From NCBI RefSeq assembly GCF_039539965.1, contig NZ_BAABED010000001.1:1612001-1676000 (forward strand): a stretch of 64,000 nt of DNA, given 5' to 3'. Numbering within the stretch: position 1 is the first letter of the stretch; each line of letters begins with the position of its first letter. A program made the translations under genes and the position numbers. This document shows positions 8,162-17,100 of this stretch, in pieces. The stretch comes from Arthrobacter methylotrophus (GTDB lineage Bacteria > Actinomycetota > Actinomycetes > Actinomycetales > Micrococcaceae). Under the pieces are notes generated by a model. It searched no databases, was not told the origin of the DNA, and saw nothing but the letters and a program-made list of their open reading frames with translations.

Positions 8162-8649
8162 GGCTTCTCTTCACCGAGTCCGTCGATGAAGTCGGCGACA
8201 GCCAGCTGGGCGCCAGCCATCATGCGCAGCAGGTCGGTGTCCATGGTGACGGGGTAGATCGCGGACCCGGCCTGGACTGCGCCGTCGTCACCGGAGAGCT
8301 CGGCGATCGGCAGGAATGACCGGGGGACCAGGACGAACTCTTCCAGGACGGCAGCTGTGGCCTCGTCGTCAAAGTTGAGGACCTGCCGCAGGTCGATGAC
8401 GTGCTGCTTGGCGGGCGTGTAGGAGAGCCTTCGTGCATCCGGGGTGTTGTCTTCAGCGCGGTAGTGGATCCACCCGGTTAGGGGGATATTGCTGATGGGT
8501 CGTTTCATCCAGCGTGTGGCGGTGATCTGCTTCGATGCGGCCCATTCCTCCATGTCTGTCTCCGGCATGGCGTGCCAATGGTCACCCGGTGCCCAGAGCC
8601 AGTGAGTGGCCTCGACGGGCTCGGGGCCGTAAATGTCTGCGTAAACCAT
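8158..8649 (-). CDS. Hypothetical protein, 163 aa
   Basis: Trp-rich N-terminus (ATHWLWAPGDHWHAMP) and a helical C-terminal half. AAGGAGG lies 7 nt before the ATG. It sits in an operon running from 9373 down to 7034 with overlapping genes. No family recognised. Confidence 0.75.
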   Translation of the reverse strand: MVYADIYGPEPVEATHWLWAPGDHWHAMPETDMEEWAASKQITATRWMKRPISNIPLTGWIHYRAEDNTPDARRLSYTPAKQHVIDLRQVLNFDDEATAAVLEEFVLVPRSFLPIAELSGDDGAVQAGSAIYPVTMDTDLLRMMAGAQLAVADFIDGLGEEKP

Positions 8650-8652
8650 TAC

Positions 8653-8772
8653 CTAGCCTCCTTGGGTTACGGCGGCGAATTCGCCGACGATGAGATGGGC
8701 GTCCGGGCTGTCGACTCCCGGGTTCCAGACCGCTATCGGATAGGTATCGACTGGGCCGTGTTCGTCGCTCAC
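8653..8772 (-). CDS. Small protein, 39 aa
   Basis: MSDEHGPVDTYPIAVW, then DAHLIVGEFAAVTQGG. The GTG overlaps the stop of the upstream gene (GTGA), and its last codons contain the ribosome binding site of the next gene. This tight packing supports real translation. Confidence 0.55.
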   Translation of the reverse strand: MSDEHGPVDTYPIAVWNPGVDSPDAHLIVGEFAAVTQGG

Positions 8773-9110
8773 AGCGGGTTCTCCACGAGGGCCAAGATGC
8801 GGCGGACAGCAGCTTTCAGGCCTTCCTTCTCCGGAACACTCGCCATGACGTAGGGAATCCCCATCAGATCGAGGCCGAGGAAGTTGGCGGCGCGAACGAT
8901 GGCTTCCTCGTCGTGGATTTGCTCGTCAGCAGTCTGGAGCTCACGCATGGCGTCTTGGAGCCGCTTGGCGATGGGATCGTCCGGCTGCGTCGTAGTCAGC
9001 TGGTGGGCTTTTGCCTGGCACCGCTGGTGGAAGACCTGGTCGAATTCGAAACGGAGGATGGCGCGTTCCTCGAGCGGGGTGAGCGCGGTGATAACGGGAC
9101 GGGTCGTCAT
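8769..9110 (-). CDS. Hypothetical protein, 113 aa
   Basis: Helical acidic protein (LEERAILRFEFDQVFHQRC; ADEQIHDEEAIVRAANFLG). AGGG precedes the ATG. It lies 5 nt after the stop of the promoter-proximal gene. Confidence 0.7.
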   Translation of the reverse strand: MTTRPVITALTPLEERAILRFEFDQVFHQRCQAKAHQLTTTQPDDPIAKRLQDAMRELQTADEQIHDEEAIVRAANFLGLDLMGIPYVMASVPEKEGLKAAVRRILALVENPL

Positions 9111-9115
9111 TTTCC

Positions 9116-9373
9116 CTAGATTCCGGCGACGGAGCGGACAGCCGCTTCGCCGCCATAGTCGTTAGCGTGAAGGGCGACCGCGATGAACGGCCAGCTTGAG
9201 GCGATGATGAACTTGTTGGTCATGTCGGCGACAGCCCACAGCTCGAAGACCTTGGCTGTGAAGCTACCGGGGATTGTGCCGCCGGACTTACCGAGGTGGC
9301 CGAGCAGGTCGGTCGCATACTGGCGTGCCTCGGGGCAGTAAGGGCTGCGCTCAGTGCTCTTGGTAGGGTTCAT
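9116..9373 (-). CDS. Hypothetical protein, 85 aa
   Basis: First gene of the 9373-7034 operon. Begins MNPTKSTERSPYCPEARQY; the middle is moderately hydrophobic (FIIASSWPFIAVAL) without a clear membrane segment. Start is 7 nt from an ACACAT element. Confidence 0.7.
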   Translation of the reverse strand: MNPTKSTERSPYCPEARQYATDLLGHLGKSGGTIPGSFTAKVFELWAVADMTNKFIIASSWPFIAVALHANDYGGEAAVRSVAGI

Positions 9374-9379
9374 GCACCT

Positions 9380-9410
9380 CATGTGTGAGGCAGCACGACA
9401 AACCCTCATC
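9380..9410 (-). promoter_or_regulatory. ACACAT promoter element, copy 6
   Basis: Core CCTCACACAT at 9381-9390 (one change) and GATGAG at 9405-9410; 7 nt to the ATG at 9373. Confidence 0.7.
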
Positions 9411-10107
9411 ACCGGGCTGCCAGTAGCACCATAATTTTCTGGGCTACCGCTTGTGGGTCATCGCTCCGGAACGGCGTGACTGGTCCGTTCGGAACATCCT
9501 CGACCTCGTAAGGTTCGCAGTGGGTGACGTACACGGTCACCCGATGATGGAACTGCTGCCAGATAAACGTGGCGCTGCCGTCCTGGTTGTGGAAGTCGAC
9601 ACCGTGGGGCAGGCCCAGCTCGATGATGGCCACGCGGAGCGCTTTGGCTTTGTTCTCGACCTCGGGGTCTTTCAGGCCAACGCGGAGACTGTTTTCGACG
9701 ATGATCTGATCCAGGTCCGCCTGGATGTGCAGCGGGGCGTCGTGAACGGTGAGCTCGGCCGCGACTTGCTGGAGCTGGTTGCGGACGGTCAGGAACGATT
9801 TTGCCAACTGTGTGGCAATGAACGCCTCGACCTCGCGGGCACGGTGGGCGTCCAGGGACAGGTGCGCGCCCAGCGGCATCCCGCACTGACAAGTCTCCTG
9901 TGAGTACGTGTTGTGGTCGGCGCCGTCGAACTCGATGTTCTCCCCGTATTCGGAGTGGAACTCGATCAGGTCTGAGACCGATGACGTCTTTGCGGTTATC
10001 TCAACCATGTCCCTGGACTCTATTCTGGCCAATCCTCGGTCCACAGGAGTTGAGTAGGCGGAGATGCCGCCCGGATCGTATGCCTCGAAACTATTCGGGT
10101 CTTGCAT
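9409..10107 (-). CDS. Hypothetical protein, 232 aa
   Basis: Begins MQDPNSFEAYDPGG with GGAAG before the ATG at 10107. Contains ETCQCGMPLGAHLSLDAHRA, a possible zinc site, followed by a helical region and a C-terminal alpha/beta part. It follows the membrane protein at 10116-10937 after 8 nt, probably in one operon. The same frame stays open upstream but is out of character there. Confidence 0.7.
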   Translation of the reverse strand: MQDPNSFEAYDPGGISAYSTPVDRGLARIESRDMVEITAKTSSVSDLIEFHSEYGENIEFDGADHNTYSQETCQCGMPLGAHLSLDAHRAREVEAFIATQLAKSFLTVRNQLQQVAAELTVHDAPLHIQADLDQIIVENSLRVGLKDPEVENKAKALRVAIIELGLPHGVDFHNQDGSATFIWQQFHHRVTVYVTHCEPYEVEDVPNGPVTPFRSDDPQAVAQKIMVLLAAR

Positions 10108-10115
10108 GGCGCTTC

Positions 10116-10937
10116 CTATCGGCCGGCGCTGAGAGCGACGGCGAGCTCGATGATCTCCTGTTCGGCGACGGCCGCGTTGACTTCCGCGGCGTAGTCCTGA
10201 ATGGCCTCGACAGCTTTCTCTGCAATCTGCAGGGTGACATTCTCGGCTGCCACGGCTGCCTCGTACTCGTCGCGGACTTGCTGGACCCGGGCGTCGGCGA
10301 CGGCGGACCGGGCGACGCGCCGTGCGTCTTTGCTCAGGGCCGGGCGGTCGATGTATTGGCCGATCGCGGAACGGGCGTCGGCGTCCAACTGACATGCCAT
10401 GGGATCGTTTCCGTCCAGCTGCTCCAGTACACCGTCGAGTCGCTGGCCGAGGAGGTTGACCTGTTCCCGACGCCCCTTCGGGAGTGAGCGGGTGCGGACG
10501 ATCCGCCCCTCGTAGCGGCCCCATGCGCCCTCCAGGACTTTGCCCCACTTCTTCCAGGCGATGAGGTCAGTCACGATGCCGGCGATGCCGAGGGCTGCAC
10601 CAATGAGGACCAGCGCTCCGAAAACTTCGACGCCGGCGTGCAGTTGCTTCGCGAAGTCATTCGGCAGAGCGTGGGAGTCCTCCATGACCGTGGTTGCGAA
10701 CCAGAGCGCAACGCCGGCGAGGTAGGACCCGAGAAAGGTGTACCCGCCGATAAGGCGGAGCTTGCGTCCAGGTACCGGAAAGCTGTCAGTCAGCGGCTTG
10801 AGCTCGTCGACGGTGAGGTCACGGTTGAAGGCGCTGGACTGGCCGTAGGGAGCGGTGATTCTGTTGCCAGCGGGAGCCTTGTAGAGGTAGGGCCAGGCGG
10901 GGGCAAAAGCGGCCTTGGCCGTAGCAGTCTCGGTCAT
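10116..10937 (-). CDS. Membrane protein with coiled-coil tail, 273 aa
   Basis: Two membrane segments at about residues 60-80 (IGGYTFLGSYLAGVALWF) and 100-125 (FGALVLIGAALGIAGIV). Then comes a long Ala/Glu-rich helical domain likely to form coiled coils. The N-terminal TETATAK resembles that of the 39339-39788 product. Start is 7 nt beyond an ACACAT element. Function unknown. Confidence 0.75.
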   Translation of the reverse strand: MTETATAKAAFAPAWPYLYKAPAGNRITAPYGQSSAFNRDLTVDELKPLTDSFPVPGRKLRLIGGYTFLGSYLAGVALWFATTVMEDSHALPNDFAKQLHAGVEVFGALVLIGAALGIAGIVTDLIAWKKWGKVLEGAWGRYEGRIVRTRSLPKGRREQVNLLGQRLDGVLEQLDGNDPMACQLDADARSAIGQYIDRPALSKDARRVARSAVADARVQQVRDEYEAAVAAENVTLQIAEKAVEAIQDYAAEVNAAVAEQEIIELAVALSAGR

Positions 10938-10943
10938 GGGTCT

Positions 10944-10974
10944 CATGTGTACGGCGGCTCCTGTTTCATTGCCC
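10944..10974 (-). promoter_or_regulatory. ACACAT promoter element, copy 7
   Basis: CCGTACACAT at 10945-10954 with 7 nt to the ATG at 10937. The upstream box reads GGGCAA, a poor match. Confidence 0.6.
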
Positions 10975-11106
10975 GCTGAGCATTTTCGTCACAAGACCGC
11001 ATATCTGTCCGGCGCCGATCCGGCGCGATAACATCAGGCGTCGACCAGTCTTCAATAGGCTGTTCGCAGAGGCAGTGGCCTCCTTGACCTTGGAACGGGT
11101 GGTGTC

Positions 11107-12459
11107 GTGGGGACACGTGACGACGTGGTGATTGCCTATGAAGGGGCACACCACATCATGGGCAGCGATACCGGCAGGATCCGGATCTGGAAACAGACTT
11201 GGTTTTGGCGCCGACGCATCGCAGATTTCCCGTCAACACCCGAGGGCGAACAGGAAGCGGTCGCCGCCTTCACTGCCTTGGAACCGCAAGGAGTACTCCT
11301 GCCGCCTCCGGGCCGTGTGCTTCGTCGACCCACAGCCCTCACCAAGGCCGGGATGGTCCTCATCGCTGCCCTTGGAGTCGTCCTGATTGCAGTGGCTGCG
11401 CTCGTTCCGACCATGGCTGGTTCAACGTCGGCAACCACCGTGCAGGACCAGAACAAGAACCCCGAGGGAGGCTGGGAGTACACGGATTCCGTGACGGCGA
11501 TGTTCCTCCAGTGGACCCGCACCTCCTCAACCGTCAAAGGCTCGCTGGCAATGGTTGCAATGGCCAACAGCGCTGCAGAAACAGTGACCACATCCAACGG
11601 GGCTTTCACCGGCACGATTGACGGTGACAGCGCAACGCTGTCTTTCACGGGGCTGTTCGGCTCGTCATCAAACATTGCCGCCCAAGTCCAGGGCGACAAC
11701 CTTGTGCTCTCACTGCCCCTGAAGGACGGGACCTTGCGTGCGCTGACGATGAAGCCGGCCGCGGCAACGGACTACAACCAGGCAGTCACCACTTTGCAGG
11801 GTCGGGCCTCCACGAACCACGCCAACCAGGTCAAGGCTTCAATGGATGCAGCGAGTGCAGCCGCCGCCCAAGCCGCCCAGGTAGCGGCTCAATCTAAAGC
11901 CGACAATGCCGTCGATGAAGCGGCCGCCCGGCTGTCGTCGGCGGTTTACAGTGCGACCGGCGATGCGAAGACGGTGCGCGGCGACGACACGTCCATCGCT
12001 TCGGACCTGACCTCAATGCAAAAGGACGTCAGTGCCGTCCAGACGCAGGCTGACAAGGTCAAAAAGGAGGTTGGGACGCCGGCGGGGGAGTACGGCACCA
12101 CCTGTCTCGATGCCGGTGAGGCCGGGCTTGATGCAGGGACCGTCGATCTGGACGCAGGCACTATCACCAGAGCCCTCCCGGCACTTTCCTCGGACCGTGA
12201 CGCGCTGGCAAAGGATCTCGCAGCCATCGCTGCGACCAAAGACGCACTGACCAAGGCGGAGGCCTCTGACCCGGGTCATAGCCCGGGCGGACAGGAAACC
12301 GTGCCAAATGACGCCGCCATCGCATCGGCCATTTCCGACGGCCAGGCTGCCCTCGACGAAGGTGCGGCGACAGCGAACTCGGCCCCGACCAGTGCAGCGC
12401 AACTGGCGCAGCAGGCACACAGCATCGCCGATGGGGCCAAGCTGACAGGCGGTTGCTGA
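11107..12459 (+). CDS. Single-pass membrane protein with coiled-coil domain, 450 aa
   Basis: A GTG start gives MGTRDDVVIAYEGAHH, a cytoplasmic N-terminal part. One membrane segment (MVLIAALGVVLIAVAALV, about residues 84-102) follows. The outside has a beta-rich domain, then a long Ala/Asp/Lys coiled-coil-like region with the near-repeat LDAGEAGLDAGTVDLDAG and a C-terminal Cys. It is transcribed divergently from the 10937 gene. There is no ACACAT promoter on this strand. The ribosome binding site is weak, so the start could be later. Confidence 0.7.
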   Translation: MGTRDDVVIAYEGAHHIMGSDTGRIRIWKQTWFWRRRIADFPSTPEGEQEAVAAFTALEPQGVLLPPPGRVLRRPTALTKAGMVLIAALGVVLIAVAALVPTMAGSTSATTVQDQNKNPEGGWEYTDSVTAMFLQWTRTSSTVKGSLAMVAMANSAAETVTTSNGAFTGTIDGDSATLSFTGLFGSSSNIAAQVQGDNLVLSLPLKDGTLRALTMKPAAATDYNQAVTTLQGRASTNHANQVKASMDAASAAAAQAAQVAAQSKADNAVDEAAARLSSAVYSATGDAKTVRGDDTSIASDLTSMQKDVSAVQTQADKVKKEVGTPAGEYGTTCLDAGEAGLDAGTVDLDAGTITRALPALSSDRDALAKDLAAIAATKDALTKAEASDPGHSPGGQETVPNDAAIASAISDGQAALDEGAATANSAPTSAAQLAQQAHSIADGAKLTGGC

Positions 12460-12471
12460 CCGCGAAACCTG

Positions 12472-12835
12472 TCAGGCGAGCAGAGTGTCTACGCGGCGCA
12501 TCGCGCGTCGCTGGAGTTCGCTCAGCAGATCATTGTCGGAAAATGGCTGAAGAGCATGGGCACGGATGATCCTCAGTAATCTCGCACGGTGGTCCTCCCT
12601 GAACTGACCGTTCACACTCGCGAGCTTCCCGGATTGCCGCGCCGATACGCCGCTCGACATGGGGAACGCGGCGGGCCGGGACACCTGTCGCCTCCCAGTT
12701 GACGATGGTCCGCGGCGATACGCCGAGCCGGTCAGCGAGTCCTGCCTGGGTGAGGCCAATGTGCCTTCGCGCCAGGCGCAGATGTTCTGCTCCGATCTCA
12801 GTACGACCGCTATCAGAAGTGCCCACGGCAGTCAT
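12472..12835 (-). pseudogene. HTH (Xre-like) regulator with frameshift
   Basis: Residues 20-60 form a clear Cro/C1-type helix-turn-helix (LRLARRHIGLTQAGLADRLG, SPRTIVNWEATG). After RRIGAAIREAREC the frame loses its character. The adjacent frame continues naturally (NGQFREDHRARLLRIIRAH, then FSDNDLLSELQRRAMRR) to a stop at 12472. One base near 12630-12650 is missing or extra. Uncorrected, the frame stops at 12530. The ATG overlaps the stop of the gene upstream. Confidence 0.6.
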
Positions 12836-13059
12836 TTGATCGAACCTCCGAGCTGGCGGTGAGGCGGACCGGCAAAGGGCGTCATGTTTTTGGATCGCGG
12901 GCAAGGACAGGCCCCTCGCACTGGGTGGGGCCCAGCGGTGGAAGTGTGTGACGTCGGAAGGTGCGGGAGCGCAGTATCGGCACACTCCGCAGGGATCCTG
13001 ACGTGTCCAGGCTGCCCAGGCTGGGATGCTATGGCCTCCAGTGCGGCAGTGGTGCTCAC
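12832..13059 (-). CDS. Hypothetical Cys/His-containing protein, 75 aa
   Basis: The GTG overlaps the previous stop and the TGA overlaps the ATG of the HTH gene, so position supports this frame. However, the other frame over the same bases, in phase with the HTH gene, contains DPCGVCRYCAP and THFHRWAPP, which looks like a zinc site. A frameshift inside this small gene is therefore possible. Confidence 0.45.
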   Translation of the reverse strand: MSTTAALEAIASQPGQPGHVRIPAECADTALPHLPTSHTSTAGPHPVRGACPCPRSKNMTPFAGPPHRQLGGSIK

Positions 13060-13397
13060 GCGGCTTCCGCAACGGCCCGCTCGTACACACTGAGGATGTT
13101 CAGGGTGCTGATGCCGTTGTCGGAGATGCAGGGGCTGAGGACCTGGATGGCGTCCGGCACACCGTCAGAGCCGTTGTAGTGGGCGAACCACCAGGCTTCC
13201 TCAAGATCGGCCGTGTACCTGACCTTTCCGTTGCTGCCGGTGGCCATGAACAGCTCGCCGGGGTGGAGCGTGACGGTAACGAGGGTCATCGGCAGCGCCT
13301 CGTAGCTTGAGAAGCCGGGCATGACGACAGTGCGGTGGCCATTGGAGGCGCAGACCTTGCTGATCGTGAATTTGGCGGCAACAGGTGTATCAGTCAT
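13056..13397 (-). CDS. Hypothetical protein, 113 aa
   Basis: MTDTPVAAKFTISKVCASNG, then a beta-rich globular protein (TLVTVTLHPGELFMATG). Leads the operon into the HTH gene. Start is 7 nt from an ACACAT element. Confidence 0.7.
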   Translation of the reverse strand: MTDTPVAAKFTISKVCASNGHRTVVMPGFSSYEALPMTLVTVTLHPGELFMATGSNGKVRYTADLEEAWWFAHYNGSDGVPDAIQVLSPCISDNGISTLNILSVYERAVAEAA

Positions 13398-13403
13398 AGG
13401 ACT

Positions 13404-13434
13404 CATGTGTGCGGCGCTCTCCCCGCCCCTACCC
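13404..13434 (-). promoter_or_regulatory. ACACAT promoter element, copy 8
   Basis: CCGCACACAT at 13405-13414, upstream box GGGTAG at 13429-13434, 7 nt to the ATG at 13397. The box overlaps the stop of the ligase pseudogene. Confidence 0.7.
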
Positions 13435-15102
13435 GCGCAGGTGCTCCGGGAGTTGCACCTCGTCCGGGTTCAGTTCAGGGCGGGCGCGCAGGTAGCGCAG
13501 CGGGTGACGGAAGGACCGGCCCGACCAGGCGACGTCGGCGCTGACTTCCACCACGATGGGCTCGACCCGGGTCAGGTGCACAGGTTCTTTGTCCTTGGTG
13601 AACCTGTCCAGCATGCCGGGGCTGATCTGCTCGGGCCAGGGGTGGTCCGGGCGGGGAATGTGCAGGTGGGCGGCAAGGGCTCTGGAGGCGGCGGCACTCA
13701 AGGGCGAGGTGCGCCCGACAATCCAGAGCCGGTCATGCATGGGCAGCCCGGCGACGACGGCGGATGGCCGGTCCCGGCGACCTATGACGGCGGCACAGAC
13801 TACGTGAATGTCATCTCTGTGTTTGACCTTCAGCCATTGCCGGACGCCGCCTTCGTATTGTTGTCCGGCGCCTTTGACGTTCCCTGTCAAGTACAGCGTG
13901 TCGACCCAAGTCGGAAGAAATGGGAATGCTGAGAGGCAATGATATTTGGCATGGCGCAGCCCAGGGGGTGGGATCGCCTTACGGGCTACGCCGTGCGATA
14001 ACAGTGAGAAAGACAGCCACCTATCGGTGGGCGGCATGTCGGCAGGGATCTTTATCCTGGGGGTCAGAGTGTCAGAATCTGGATCCGAGGTAGTAGCCCA
14101 AGAAGCCTGCGAAGAGTGTCACGCCGACTCGACAGCACGCGGCGATCGGGGGCTTGAACCAGGTTTTCGGTCTTTTAATTCTTCGCCGCCGTAGCCAGGC
14201 TTTCACTGTCTTGGGCGTACTGGCTTTTCTGGAGCAGCAGGATGTTGTTCTCACGGTACGTCTCCCGGAATCCTTTTGAGGCGAGGAATTTCAGCGCGGT
14301 CCTTGGGCTGTAGTTGCCGTCTCCACCGCCACCCGTGTTGTCCTGGCAGTCCGGCGACAGCAGGATCGGCGTCCCAGGACGCACACCGGCCCGCTCCTCG
14401 TCCTCCGCCAGGCCATCCCAACCGCCCAAGACCGGCAATCGCTTCGACTCGACAGACCGCCCCGCCGGCACCCAAAAAATACGCCATCCTAGCACCACTC
14501 ACACCCCTCTTGAACCGCATCAACACGCTAATTCAACAGGGAATTGCAGACAAGCCCTTCGATGCCGGTGGCCGGCATCTCTTCGAACCACTGCGTGGCC
14601 AGCTCGAAATCAGCGGTGGTGGGGGAGAGGTTCAACGGCGGGGACCAGCCGGAGGCCAGTTCCTCAAGGAGTGTGCGACGGTCCCGCAGCATGATGTTCC
14701 GGGTGTCGTGCCCGGCGACCGCGAGAACATCGAACGCCGCGAACGAGGCAGGCCGTTCCTTCACGAACCCGGGCAGGGCGGCTTTGCCGGTGATCATCCG
14801 CTGCTGGAGTGAGTTGAAGTCGAGGCGGTCGTTTGACCAGATGAGCGCTTCGCCATCGACGACACAACCGGCCGGGATCTGTTCGATGGCGGCTGATGCT
14901 AGCTCGGGGAAGTACTTGGTGAGGTCTTTGCCTTGCCGGGACCAGAGCGTGGCGCCCTTGTCTTCGATGGCGATGGCAATTCGGCATCCCACTTGGGCTC
15001 ATAGAGGCAGCCGCCAGGCAACGTATCCGGGGGCGGGATCCGGTTCACGGCCTTCGCCATTGCCAGAGCCGGCGGACGAAGCCCGGGCGGCAGATCGGAC
15101 AT
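13429..15102 (-). pseudogene. ATP-dependent DNA ligase (LigC-like), disrupted
   Basis: Three collinear pieces make one ATP-dependent ligase of about 345 residues. 15102-14985 encodes the N-terminus up to the active-site motif (CLYEPKWD, with the nucleotidyl lysine). 14985-14549 encodes the adenylation domain (VVDGEALIWSNDRLDFNSLQ; ending GIEGLV, motif IV). 13878-13429 encodes the OB domain (KGAGQQYEGGVRQWLKVKHR). Two lesions separate them: a 4-nt deletion right after KWD, where the family has KWDGYR, and a roughly 670-bp insertion between motif IV and its lysine. No active enzyme can be made from this copy. Confidence 0.8.
13879..14548. mobile_element. 670-bp insertion with imperfect terminal inverted repeats
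   Basis: The ends are inverted copies: GTTCCCTGTCAAGTACAGCG at the left, and on the opposite strand at the right TTCCCTGTTGAATTAGCG followed by TGTTGA. The flanking trinucleotide GAC occurs on both sides. The interior has no intact transposase. One minus-strand frame (14175-14498) contains AGVRPGTPILLSPD, which recalls the N-terminus of actinobacterial tyrosine recombinases, but it is incomplete. Read as a non-autonomous element or MITE that split the ligase gene. Confidence 0.6.
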
Positions 15103-15118
15103 TTGTTATCCTCACCAC

Positions 15119-15994
15119 CTAATGGGCGTAGCTGCAGTCCACCACAGCGAACGCCCCTGTCGAAGTATGTTTCGACACTTCTCGTCCGTCCAGCAGAATC
15201 TGGCAGGTGATCGAGTGGCTGGCCGCTCCCGCCTGGGCCGTGACGTCCAGTGAGGTGAAGCTGCGGGAGTCGAAGATGTGGCCCGGGAAGGTGTAAGTCT
15301 TCTCGACTGGGCCTGGCACCTCGTCAGCCGCCTGCTCTGTTCCCATCTGGCCACTAACGAAGTTGCCGTAAGTGATGACACCGATCGTTCCATCGGTTTC
15401 GATGCGGTATGTGACGGTGGTCGTGGGCGAGGGAGTGGGCGTAGGTGTTGGCGTTGGCGTTGGTGTGACCGTGGGCGTCGGTTTCGGCGTGGCTGTCGCC
15501 ACCGGTGTACGGGTCACTACAGGGGCGGAAAGGTATGCCTGCATGCTTGCTGTGTATGGCGAGTCCGGGCAAACAAGTAGTGCTGCGCGGAGGAAGTCAT
15601 GCTGGGTGAACGTGCGATTGTCCCCGGCCGTCATGCTGTCGTTCCATTCGGCGCAGATTGCGACAAGGTCCCCGTAGGCCGGCTTATAGGCATTGACATC
15701 ACCGGCTGGGACCACAGCTAGGGCCTTCTTGTCGTCATCAGTGAGTTGGACGGTATTTTCGCCGGACCTTTCCTTCGTGTAACAGCTCGCGAAGGGGGTC
15801 TTTTTGGCGGCCGTCCACGCCTCGGGCAACGAAGCATAGTAAGTGGAGACCTGCTTCGTGTCGCGGCAGAAAATATCGAACTTATCGCGGGTAGCACCGA
15901 CGCTTCCCGTATTGGATGCCGACGGCGAGCCGGAGCATGCCGTCAAAGCTGCCACAGCGAAAAGAAGCACGATGCTGAGCCGTCGGACGGCCAT
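15119..15994 (-). CDS. Lipoprotein with C-terminal MmpS-like domain, 291 aa
   Basis: A lipoprotein signal (SIVLLFAVAALTAC, lipobox Cys about residue 20) is followed by a Cys-containing domain, then a PT-repeat linker near residues 165-190. The C-terminal domain (TTTVTYRIETDGTIGVITYG; SITCQILLDGREVSKH) has the pattern of MmpS-type surface domains. The domain is shared with the next gene (16130-16978). A G-rich ribosome binding site precedes the ATG at 15994. No ACACAT promoter. Confidence 0.75.
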   Translation of the reverse strand: MAVRRLSIVLLFAVAALTACSGSPSASNTGSVGATRDKFDIFCRDTKQVSTYYASLPEAWTAAKKTPFASCYTKERSGENTVQLTDDDKKALAVVPAGDVNAYKPAYGDLVAICAEWNDSMTAGDNRTFTQHDFLRAALLVCPDSPYTASMQAYLSAPVVTRTPVATATPKPTPTVTPTPTPTPTPTPSPTTTVTYRIETDGTIGVITYGNFVSGQMGTEQAADEVPGPVEKTYTFPGHIFDSRSFTSLDVTAQAGAASHSITCQILLDGREVSKHTSTGAFAVVDCSYAH

Positions 15995-16129
15995 GGGATC
16001 CCCCAGGAATAGATGCGGTGATGATGGTTCTTGATGAATCGTAACCGGGGGCGACGGGTGCGCCTGCGACTCGCCCGTGATCTCCAATTTGAGACTCGGT
16101 GACCTCCAAGGAATGACCTGTCTATCAGG

Positions 16130-16978
16130 TCAATATGCGGTTCCCGAGCAGCTAGCAATTGTGTAGGCTCCGGATGAGGTGACTGTCGAAACAACAGTGC
16201 CGTCCACGGTGATCCTGCAGGTCACCGTACCGGATGATCCTTGGTTCTGGGCAAGAATGGAGACGTACGCACCGGGATTCACAGTCACGGTAAGCCCTCG
16301 TTCGCCACTGTCTTTAGCGGTTATTGGAACCTTGAGATTTGATTGTTGAGAGATGCCCGAGGCGGTCGACATAGTGATGTCAACAACCTTGGCCGTACCC
16401 TCAACCTCGTAGACGACAGTTCGTGACGAACTAAGGCGCTGGCCTGACGACGCCGGGGAGGAGGCAGCGGATGTGGCCTTTGACGCGGACGAACTCATCC
16501 AAGACAGGGCGGCTACGACCACGAGTGTGGCAACGGCCGTGCCGCCGATGACCTTGGCGGCGATTCCCCAGAGCGACCTTTGCTTTCGTTCCAACCCCCA
16601 GCCGGTCGGCAGCCGCACTGGTTGCTGGCCTCTTCGGAGAGCACCCGCATTTGGTGTGGTTGTTGTCTTTGGCGTCCCGGGTTGCGGTGCAGGATATGGG
16701 GGCCGTGACGGGGCCGGTTCCGGAAGCGGTCGCGCGTCGGGGCCGACAGCCGCAATGTAGTCTCGCTTGATGCCGGCGATGACCTCGGTATGGCGTGCCT
16801 GGGCGCTTCTGCGATGATCCAAATAACGTGAATGCCGGCTTGCGAGGGTGTCTATGGAAGCACCTGTTGCCAGGGCTGATGAATAGCTTCTATCAAGGCC
16901 GAGCAGTTCGGCGTCCCGACGTGCCTGAGCATCGTCGAGACGCGCAGCAAAATCAGCCCAGGCTGCGTTCTCGGTCAT
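16130..16978 (-). CDS. Single-pass membrane protein with MmpS-like domain, 282 aa
   Basis: Cytoplasmic helical N-terminus (DFAARLDDAQARRDAELLG), a Pro-rich stretch, one membrane segment (VIGGTAVATLVVVAALSW) and an outer domain matching the preceding lipoprotein (TVVYEVEGTAKVVDITMSTA; CRITVDGTVVSTVTSSGAY). GGGGAAG precedes the ATG. Probably faces the cell envelope; role unknown. Confidence 0.75.
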   Translation of the reverse strand: MTENAAWADFAARLDDAQARRDAELLGLDRSYSSALATGASIDTLASRHSRYLDHRRSAQARHTEVIAGIKRDYIAAVGPDARPLPEPAPSRPPYPAPQPGTPKTTTTPNAGALRRGQQPVRLPTGWGLERKQRSLWGIAAKVIGGTAVATLVVVAALSWMSSSASKATSAASSPASSGQRLSSSRTVVYEVEGTAKVVDITMSTASGISQQSNLKVPITAKDSGERGLTVTVNPGAYVSILAQNQGSSGTVTCRITVDGTVVSTVTSSGAYTIASCSGTAY

Positions 16979-17050
16979 TCTTCCCCATTCTTGCCGGCGA
17001 ATGCCGCTCGGCTTCAACCCGACAATATACGAGCTCACCCAGAAACGGGT

Positions 17051-17081
17051 GCGGTCCTGTGCCGCGTGGACACAGGACCGC
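17051..17081 (-). terminator. Hairpin after 17101 gene
   Basis: Perfect 11-bp stem (GCGGTCCTGTG paired with CACAGGACCGC) with a 9-nt loop, 20 nt past the stop of the 17101-17610 gene. Confidence 0.7.
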
Positions 17082-17100
17082 TGATGGAGTTTTGCCAAGG

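Noticed and set aside
14175..14498. Recombinase gene inside the ligase insertion
   Set aside because: Only a short N-terminal-like motif is visible; no catalytic Arg/His/Tyr region exists.
15420..15480. Short tandem repeat of GTTGGC/GTGGGC type
   Set aside because: It is the coding sequence of the PT-repeat linker in the lipoprotein, not a CRISPR or satellite.
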